Shown: piece by piece, positions 1 through 5,585 of the stretch | Layout: each line of letters begins with the position of its first letter | Numbering within the stretch: the first letter of the stretch is position 1 | Source: Pseudomonadota bacterium | GTDB lineage: Bacteria; Pseudomonadota; Gammaproteobacteria; Xanthomonadales; Xanthomonadaceae | DNA: 9,094 nt | Reading direction: 5' to 3' | Assembly (NCBI GenBank): GCA_023393895.1 | Contig: JAEXBT010000077.1 | Span: 1 to 9,094 of the forward strand | Made by a program: the position numbers and the translations under genes | The notes under the pieces: generated by a model | What the model was told of the DNA's origin: nothing | Databases searched by the model: none | Seen by the model: only the letters and a program-made list of their open reading frames with translations

Positions 1-1627
1 GCAACCCGCACTGATCGAAACCGCATCCGACGCCGCACCGGCGGCCGCCAGCGCGCCCCCGGCCGCCGAATCGCGCGCCCCGGCCGCCACCCCCGCGTCG
101 CCCGCCCCCACGCCGGCACCCGCCGAAGGCGGCGAAGCCCCGGGTGATGGCCAGCAGGCCGGCGGCGATGCCGAATCCCAGGGCGGCCCGTCCCGGGACG
201 GCGACCGCCGCGGCAACAACAACAACAACCGCCGCGACCGCTTCAAGAACCGTCGCGAACGCCAGCGCGAGCAGCGCCAGCGCGACCACGGCTTCCCGGA
301 CGACGGCGGCCAGCAGGAACCCTTCGTGCCGCGCCCGCATCCGCAGGTGCCGGAAGGCTTCCCGAGCTATTCGCTGTCCGACCTCAAGCGGATGCCGGCG
401 CCCAAGCTGCTCGACATCGCCGAACAGCTGCAGATCACCGACGGCGTGGCGCGCGCGCGCAAGCAGGACATCATCTTCGCGCTGCTGAAGGTGCTGACCC
501 GCCACGGCGAAGGCGTGGCCGCCGACGGCGTGCTGGAAATCCTGCCGGACGGCTTCGGCTTCCTGCGCGCGGCCGAGGCCAGCTACTTGGCCGGCCCGGA
601 CGACACCTACATCTCGCCCTCGCAGATCCGCCGCTTCAACCTGCGCACCGGCGACCACATCTCCGGCCGCATCCGCTGGCCGAAGGACGGCGAACGCTAC
701 TTCGCGCTCAACATCGTCGACACCATCAACGGCGAGCCGATCGAGGCCTCGAAGAACAAGACGCTGTTCGAGAACCTGACCCCGCTGTTCCCGCGCAGGC
801 GCTTCAAGCTGGAGCGCGGCGATGGCTCCTCGGAAGACATCACCGGCCGAATCCTCGACCTCATGGCCCCGCAGGGCAAGGGCCAGCGCTCGCTGATCGT
901 CAGCCCGCCGAAGGCCGGCAAGACGATGATGATGCAGCAGATCGCCACCGCGATCACGACCAACCATCCGGAAGTGCACCTGATCGTGCTGCTCATCGAC
1001 GAGCGCCCGGAGGAAGTGACCGAGATGCAGCGCACCGTGCGCGGCGAGGTCATCTCTTCCACGTTCGACGAGCCGGCCGCGCGCCACGTGCAGGTCGCCG
1101 AGATGGTGATCGAGCGCGCCAAGCGCCTGGTCGAGCACAAGAAGGACGTGGTGATCCTGCTCGATTCGATCACCCGCCTCGCCCGCGCCTACAACAACGT
1201 GCTGCCCTCCAGCGGCAAGGTGCTGACCGGCGGCGTGGACGCCAACGCGATGCATCGCCCGAAGCGTTTCTTCGGTGCCGCGCGCAACGTCGAGGAAGGC
1301 GGCTCGCTGACCATCATCGCGACCGCGCTGGTGGACACCGGCAGCGCGATGGACAAGGTGATCTACGAGGAGTTCAAGGGCACCGGCAACTCGGAAATCC
1401 ACCTGGATCGCCGCATCACCGAGAAGCGCGTGTATCCGGCGATCGGCGTGAACCTCTCCGGCACCCGCCGCGAGGACCTGCTGATCGAGCCGGACCTGCT
1501 GCAGAAGATCTGGATCCTGCGCAAGCTCATCCACCCGATGGACGAGATCGCGGCGATGGAGTTCCTGCTCGACAAGATGAAGCAGACCAAGTCGAACGAC
1601 GAGTTCTTCGCCTCGATGAAGCGCTGA
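1..1627 (+). CDS. rho: Transcription termination factor Rho with N-terminal disordered extension (5' end outside window)
   Basis: Hexameric RNA-dependent ATPase/helicase that ends transcription at Rho-dependent sites in the cytoplasm. The frame is open from base 2, so the GTG at 326 is an internal Val, not the start; 541 residues are visible. Residues 1-~120 are low complexity: first Ala/Pro-rich, then Gly/Gln/Asp and Arg-rich with a five-Asn run (72-76). From about residue 123 the protein aligns end to end with E. coli Rho (419 aa, recalled from memory). It shows the N-terminal helix bundle ending in RARKQD, the cold-shock-like primary RNA site (GFGFLR 184-189, YFAL 233-236), and Walker A SPPKAGKT (301-308). 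It also shows catalytic Glu in LIDERPEE (E334), Walker B VVILLD (383-388), Q-loop KVLTGGVDA (406-414), R-loop EEFKGTGN (456-463) and an Arg-finger region GTRRED (R489). All catalytic elements are intact. The true start lies upstream. An intrinsic terminator follows 24 bases after the stop. Confidence 0.97.
   Translation, partial: QPALIETASDAAPAAASAPPAAESRAPAATPASPAPTPAPAEGGEAPGDGQQAGGDAESQGGPSRDGDRRGNNNNNRRDRFKNRRERQREQRQRDHGFPDDGGQQEPFVPRPHPQVPEGFPSYSLSDLKRMPAPKLLDIAEQLQITDGVARARKQDIIFALLKVLTRHGEGVAADGVLEILPDGFGFLRAAEASYLAGPDDTYISPSQIRRFNLRTGDHISGRIRWPKDGERYFALNIVDTINGEPIEASKNKTLFENLTPLFPRRRFKLERGDGSSEDITGRILDLMAPQGKGQRSLIVSPPKAGKTMMMQQIATAITTNHPEVHLIVLLIDERPEEVTEMQRTVRGEVISSTFDEPAARHVQVAEMVIERAKRLVEHKKDVVILLDSITRLARAYNNVLPSSGKVLTGGVDANAMHRPKRFFGAARNVEEGGSLTIIATALVDTGSAMDKVIYEEFKGTGNSEIHLDRRITEKRVYPAIGVNLSGTRREDLLIEPDLLQKIWILRKLIHPMDEIAAMEFLLDKMKQTKSNDEFFASMKR
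215..229 (+). repeat. (AAC)5 trinucleotide run inside rho, encoding five Asn
   Basis: Five perfect tandem AAC codons lie in the disordered Rho extension, flanked by Gly/Arg codons (visible residues 72-76). A homogeneous AAC run is conspicuous in such a GC-rich coding region and could change length by slippage in units of one residue without breaking the frame. Confidence 0.9.
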
Positions 1628-1651
1628 ATCCGTCAGGACCGTGCAGAACAG

Positions 1652-1678
1652 AACGCCCCGGGAGACCGGGGCGTTTTT
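1652..1678 (+). terminator. Intrinsic (Rho-independent) terminator of rho, possibly bidirectional
   Basis: A perfect 10-bp stem (1652-1661 AACGCCCCGG paired with 1666-1675 CCGGGGCGTT) closes a GAGA tetraloop and runs directly into five T (1674-1678). It lies 24 bases after the rho stop. Read on the minus strand, the same hairpin (loop TCTC) is followed by the moderately T-rich CTGTTCTG, so it may also stop transcripts of the convergent ankyrin gene, which ends at 1730. That second role is inference. Confidence 0.92.
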
Positions 1679-1729
1679 CATCGGGGAAGTCGCTGCGCCG
1701 AGTTCGCCGGTGCGCGATGGCTTCTGGCG

Positions 1730-4700
1730 CTAGCGCCCCGGATCGCGCAGGAAGCGCGCCATCGAAGGAGAGCCATCGGAAAGCGCGAATTCGGCGGCCA
1801 CTTCCATGAAGCCGCGCATGGCAGCGATGTCGCGCGGCGTGCGGTTGAGCCGGTCGCGCAGTTGAGGATCGGCGCCGGCACGCAGCAGGTCGCGCACCAC
1901 CTGTCGCAAGCCGTGCAAGGCGGCGAGATGCAGCGGCCCGAAGCCACGCTGATCCTGCGCGGACAGGCCGGCACCCTCGTCAAGCAGGCGTTCCAGGCCG
2001 GCTGCCAGCACCGCCTCATGACAGTCCGCGCCGGGCTCGGCGCGCGCACCGAGCAGCAGCAGCAGCGGGGTCAGCCCGGTGGCGGTGGCGTCATCGGGTT
2101 CCGCACCGGCCAGATGCAAGGTGTCAAGCAAGGCCAGCAGGCGACTGCGGTCACGGGTGGAGAAACCGAACAGCGCCGCGCAGTGGATCGGCTTCAGACC
2201 CTCGTCGTCGCCTGCCGTGAGGTCGGCGCCAGCCGCCAGCAACCGCGAGACGACGTCGGGCAGGCCGAGCGCCGCGGCGAGCATGAGCACGGTCACGCCG
2301 CCGGGCAGGCGCTGGCCGAGGTCCACCTTGCTGGCGAGCAGCTGCTCGACCACGCCGAGGTGGCGCATGCTGACCGCCGCCGACAGGGGCGTGGCGCCAC
2401 TGTCGGACGCGAGCGCGCTGTCCGCGCCGGCCGCCAGCAGGCGCGCGACGACGGCCTCGTGGCCACCGCCGGCCGCACGCAGCAACGCCGTGCAGCCCTG
2501 GGCATCACGGGTGTCGACATCGAAGCCGAACGAGAGCAGGCGCTGCACCGCGTCGGCATCGCCGAGGATCGCCGCCGAGGGGAGGTCGCTGGCGCGCAGC
2601 GCGCGACCGGGGTGCGGCCAGCCGCGCCAGTCCAGCCAGTCGGCCAGTTCGCGGCGGCCGCTGGCCAGCGCGACGCCCAGCGCGGTCTGACCATCGCCTG
2701 CGCGCAGCGCCGGCTGCGCGCCGTGACGCAGCAGCAGCGGCACCATCGTCTGCAGCCCGAGCGCGGTGGCAACGTGCAACGGGGTGAGGCCGCGCGCGTC
2801 GGCCTGGTTGGGATTGGCACCACTCTCGACCAGCCGCCGGGCCAGCGCCGGCCATCCCAGACGCAGGGCGAGCAGCAATGGGTGCTCGCCGGCGGCCGAA
2901 GCACCGAACGGATCGGCGCCGCGGTCGAGCAGCGCGTGCGCGAGTGGACCGCCCTCGGCCTCGGGCACGCGCGCCGAAAGGCAGGCGGCCAGATAGCGGG
3001 CAAGGCCACCGGCGCCGGCTGGTGCGGCACCCGCCGCGAGCAGCCGCGCCAGTGCGTCACGTGCCTCGGCGTGGCCGGCGCGGTCGAGCAGGACGCAGGC
3101 CGCGGTGTGGCCATCGGCGTCGCGCACTTCGAGGTCCGGATGCCAGGGCAGCAGCAGCGCGACCTGCGCCGGTGCCGAGCCGGCCAGCTGCACCAGCGCC
3201 CGCCCACGCTCTTCGGCGGTCAACAGCGCGGCGACCCGGGCGATGTCCTCCCGGTTGCCGGCCGCGAGCGCTTCGCCCAGCAACTGCATCGGCGGGCGGG
3301 CGATGTCGGCCTCGCCGTCGTCCGCGGCGTTGGCGGTCGGCAACGGGTAATCGGGGTCGATCGCGGCCACCAGCGACCAGCGCCCGCCCGCGACCGCATG
3401 GTCCAGCGCACTGCGGCCCTCGGCGTCCCGGCGCGCGGTATCGATGCCGCGTTCGCGCAGCCAGCGCGCCAGGCCGACGCCTCCTTCTCCACGGCTTGCC
3501 AGGCGCATGAGGGCGTCGCGGCCATCGCCATCGAGGCCATCGCGGTCGGCGCCGGCTTCAAGCAACGCCTCCATCACCGGCAGGCTGCCGCCGGGTGCGG
3601 CCAACAGCCAGGCATCCAGGCCTTCGTCATCGCGATGACGTGCATCGGCACCCGCATCCAGCAACACCTGCACGATCGCGACGTGGCCGGCCTGCGCCGC
3701 CTGCTGGAGCGCGGTGCGTCCGGAATGGCCGCGCGCGTCCACGGCCGCCTTGTGACGCAGCAGGTACTGCGCGCCGGCCGGATCGTCCTCCTCGGTCGAG
3801 GCCGCGGCCAGCAGCACCGGGTCGCCACCCGCCGGATGCATCTGCGCGCCGCGTTCCACCAGGAAGCGGGCCAGCCGCCAGTTCCCGGCCAGACAGGCCA
3901 TCGCCAGCGGTGACTGGCGCGCGTCGTTGAGCGCATCGATCTCGGCCGCGGCATCCAGCAGCAGCGCGGCCACGCCGGGATCGGTGCTGCGCGCGGCGTG
4001 ATGCAGCGGCGTGTTGCCCTCGCCATCGCGCTCGCGCGGGTCGGCGCCATTGGCGAGCAGGGTCATCACCGCCTCGGGCCGGCCGTGCCAGCTGTCGCGC
4101 GTGGCGGCCAGCAGCGGCGTGAGCCTGCCGGTGGCGGTCAGCGGCACGCCACGCTCGATGAGTGCGCGCAACAGCCGCAGATCCGGCAGCACGGCCGCCA
4201 GTTGAGCCAGCCCGCGCTGGTCACGGTCATTGGCCGGTGGCGCGGAGAGCGGGTCAGTCCCCTGCGCCAGAAGCGCCAGCGCCCGGTCCACGCGACCACC
4301 GCGCGCGGCGGCGTAGAGTTCAGCGGTGCGCGCGGCGATCTCCTCGGCGCTCGCCGTCGGGAGGGCAGGCGCGGCTTCGGCGACGTCGCCGTCCGATGCT
4401 GAAAGGGAGGCCGCTTCCGCCTCGATCGGCTGCGCCGCGGACGGAACCGATGAGATTTCGATGTCGCCACTCGTGGTCGCCGCGTCCTGCGCCGACGCAC
4501 CCGCCACCGGTGGCGCGAACAGGCTGTCGAGTTCGATGCGGTCGGCGTTGCGCAATGGCCGGCCCTGCGCGGCGGCGTTCTCGGCGCGGGCGATGCGCTC
4601 ACCGGCCGACAGCTTCGGCGCGCGTCGCAGCGGCCACAGCAGCAGGCCTGCCATCACCAGCGCGAGCCCCCAACGCAGCGGCATCGACAGCACGCCCGGC

Positions 4701-5155
4701 CAGCCCAGCGCGATGCCGCCCACCAGCAGCGCGGCCACCGGCAATGCAACGCGCAATCCCTTCCACGCGGCCGGATCCAGTTCGATGACGCGACGCCAGT
4801 CGCGCAGGCCATCGAGCCGGCCATTGCGCACGCGCGCCCACAGCGGCCAGCTGCGCCAGGCCGCCAGCACCACCAGTCCGGCGACCGCCGACAGCGCCAG
4901 CATCGAGCCGAGCCCGCCACCGCGCGCGACGGCGTTCAGCGGCCACCCCAGCAATGCCGCGGTGCCGGCGAAACCCGCCAGCCAGAGCCGACCCGCTGCC
5001 GACAGTGCCGGCCGGAGCGCACCCAACGTGAGCGCGAGCGTGGCCAGCACCGCAGCAGCGAGCACAGCGATCGCCGCCGCGGCATCCACCAGCGGCGCGA
5101 CAAGCAGGAGCACGAGCGCGGGCAGGCCAAGCCAGCGGCGCGACATCTCAGGCAT
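1730..5155 (-). CDS. Large membrane-anchored ankyrin repeat protein
   Basis: 1141 residues of unknown specific function. Residues 9-176 hold about six hydrophobic segments (roughly 9-27, 28-47, 57-73, 84-100, 135-156, 161-176). Arg-rich turns at 48-56, 101-122 and 177-181 suggest, by the positive-inside rule, that both ends are cytoplasmic. Residues 182-270 form an Ala/Ser/Glu-rich acidic linker. From about 272 to 1125 there are many ankyrin repeats, with TPLH-type cores at 382 (TPLHHAA), 481 (TALQQAA), 791 (TPLHVAT), 889 (TALLRAA), 922 (TPLSAA), 988 (KPIHCAA) and 1073 (GPLHLAA). Recurrent LLxAGAD helices end the repeats. A break near 597-625 splits them into two blocks. No catalytic domain is evident, so a protein-protein scaffold at the inner membrane is the likely role (inference). 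The first ATG overlaps the ycgL stop; a second ATG at 5146 would shorten the protein by three residues. Cotranscription with ycgL is very likely. Ankyrin assignment is firm; cellular role unknown. Confidence 0.93.
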   Translation of the reverse strand: MPEMSRRWLGLPALVLLLVAPLVDAAAAIAVLAAAVLATLALTLGALRPALSAAGRLWLAGFAGTAALLGWPLNAVARGGGLGSMLALSAVAGLVVLAAWRSWPLWARVRNGRLDGLRDWRRVIELDPAAWKGLRVALPVAALLVGGIALGWPGVLSMPLRWGLALVMAGLLLWPLRRAPKLSAGERIARAENAAAQGRPLRNADRIELDSLFAPPVAGASAQDAATTSGDIEISSVPSAAQPIEAEAASLSASDGDVAEAAPALPTASAEEIAARTAELYAAARGGRVDRALALLAQGTDPLSAPPANDRDQRGLAQLAAVLPDLRLLRALIERGVPLTATGRLTPLLAATRDSWHGRPEAVMTLLANGADPRERDGEGNTPLHHAARSTDPGVAALLLDAAAEIDALNDARQSPLAMACLAGNWRLARFLVERGAQMHPAGGDPVLLAAASTEEDDPAGAQYLLRHKAAVDARGHSGRTALQQAAQAGHVAIVQVLLDAGADARHRDDEGLDAWLLAAPGGSLPVMEALLEAGADRDGLDGDGRDALMRLASRGEGGVGLARWLRERGIDTARRDAEGRSALDHAVAGGRWSLVAAIDPDYPLPTANAADDGEADIARPPMQLLGEALAAGNREDIARVAALLTAEERGRALVQLAGSAPAQVALLLPWHPDLEVRDADGHTAACVLLDRAGHAEARDALARLLAAGAAPAGAGGLARYLAACLSARVPEAEGGPLAHALLDRGADPFGASAAGEHPLLLALRLGWPALARRLVESGANPNQADARGLTPLHVATALGLQTMVPLLLRHGAQPALRAGDGQTALGVALASGRRELADWLDWRGWPHPGRALRASDLPSAAILGDADAVQRLLSFGFDVDTRDAQGCTALLRAAGGGHEAVVARLLAAGADSALASDSGATPLSAAVSMRHLGVVEQLLASKVDLGQRLPGGVTVLMLAAALGLPDVVSRLLAAGADLTAGDDEGLKPIHCAALFGFSTRDRSRLLALLDTLHLAGAEPDDATATGLTPLLLLLGARAEPGADCHEAVLAAGLERLLDEGAGLSAQDQRGFGPLHLAALHGLRQVVRDLLRAGADPQLRDRLNRTPRDIAAMRGFMEVAAEFALSDGSPSMARFLRDPGR
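5144..5155 (-). promoter_or_regulatory. Overlapping stop/start junction coupling ycgL to the ankyrin gene
   Basis: On the minus strand the junction reads ATGCCTGAGATG. The ycgL stop TGA sits between two in-frame candidate starts of the ankyrin gene: ATG at 5155 (8-base overlap) and ATG at 5146 (one base after the stop). A weak GGGG purine block lies five bases before the first ATG. No good ribosome-binding sequence precedes the second. Reinitiation by ribosomes finishing ycgL is the expected mechanism for either start. Confidence 0.7.
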
Positions 5156-5420
5156 CCGTGCCCCAGTCCGTGGTCATCGGATCGGTCGCCAGCGAGGGCG
5201 GAAACTGCAGGTGGAAGCCGCGCGTGGCCAGGTTCTCCATCACCTCGACCGGATTCTCGCGGGCCAGCGTGCGGGTCGGGGACAGCTCGACCTCGAGCAC
5301 GAAGGCCAGCGACCCGAGCTGCGTGCGCAGCGGCTCCGGCAGCCGGGCGAAGTCGTCGCGGGCGGCCAGGAACACGTAGGTGTCGGCGCGTTTCAGGCTC
5401 TTGTAGACGTGGGCACGCAT
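5148..5420 (-). CDS. ycgL: YcgL-family small protein
   Basis: A 90-residue protein of the YcgL family (Pfam YcgL, formerly DUF709), a small cytoplasmic alpha/beta fold conserved in gammaproteobacteria with no firmly established function. Compared from memory with E. coli YcgL, matching landmarks are the start region VYKSLKRADTYVFL (5-18; E. coli VIYRSSKRDQTYLYV), RDDFARLPEPL (21-31; E. coli KDDFSRVPEEL) and GFHLQFPP (68-75; E. coli GYYLQLPP). The ATG at 5420 was chosen because it begins where the family begins. An in-frame GTG at 5462 would add 14 residues without family similarity. No strong ribosome-binding sequence precedes the ATG. The gene is first of a two-gene unit with the overlapping ankyrin gene. 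In other gammaproteobacteria ycgL often sits beside the RNase D gene rnd (family knowledge); here the upstream neighbour is instead a divergent peptidase gene. Confidence 0.88.
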   Translation of the reverse strand: MRAHVYKSLKRADTYVFLAARDDFARLPEPLRTQLGSLAFVLEVELSPTRTLARENPVEVMENLATRGFHLQFPPSLATDPMTTDWGTDA

Positions 5421-5585
5421 GACCGGCTCAATGGGAGATGCAGGGATTGTGCGCGAATTCACCGAAAGTGCCCACCTGCGACGGCCTCCGGACCGCGCCG
5501 TTCAGCCTGAAAAACGGGGCCGACGCAGCACAGCGCCCCCCGGTTCTGCGCTAGCCTTGGGCCTTTCGCCCTTGCCGACGCGCGC
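5421..5585. promoter_or_regulatory. Divergent intergenic region between ycgL and the S9 peptidase gene
   Basis: These 165 bases must hold the start signals for both the leftward ycgL-ankyrin pair and the rightward peptidase gene. On the plus strand TAGCCT (5552-5557) resembles a weak -10 box about 28 bases before the peptidase ATG, but no convincing -35 element lies at the right distance (5529-5534 is CACAGC). On the minus strand no box pair stands out. A short inverted repeat AGCGC/GCGCT (5532-5536 and 5548-5552) abuts the possible -10. The individual sites are not supported well enough to call separately. Confidence 0.4.

Noticed and set aside
144..488. 114-codon plus-strand frame overlapping the Rho extension
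   Set aside because: Thr/Ala/Arg/Ser low-complexity shadow of the Rho frame with no domain or ribosome-binding site.
326..1627. Rho starting at the GTG at 326
   Set aside because: The frame is open without a stop to the window's left edge, and the upstream residues continue a composition expected of xanthomonad Rho. The GTG is an internal valine.
1726..1737. Perfect 12-base palindrome GGCGCTAGCGCC over the ankyrin stop codon
   Set aside because: Short, with no spacing or partner to suggest an operator; such GC palindromes are common by chance in this composition, and a better terminator lies just downstream.
1862..3913. 683-codon open frame on the plus strand, opposite the ankyrin gene
   Set aside because: It is exactly codon-aligned with the minus-strand gene, so a stop would require TTA, CTA or TCA codons there, all rare at this GC content. 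The translation is Arg/Gln-rich without any recognisable family, whereas the minus strand gives clear ankyrin repeats.
5421..5462. Longer YcgL starting at GTG 5462
   Set aside because: The extra 14 residues do not match the family, which begins at the ATG at 5420; the longer form would also use up part of the short promoter region.
4326..5510. 394-codon plus-strand open frame opposite the membrane part of the ankyrin gene and ycgL
   Set aside because: Ser/Arg/Ala-rich translation without family features, overlapping two recognisable genes on the other strand.
5498..5517. Possible small hairpin (CCGTT/AACGG) with an A5 run in the divergent intergenic region
   Set aside because: Only five pairs with an internal alternative fold; too weak to call a terminator, and no gene ends there.
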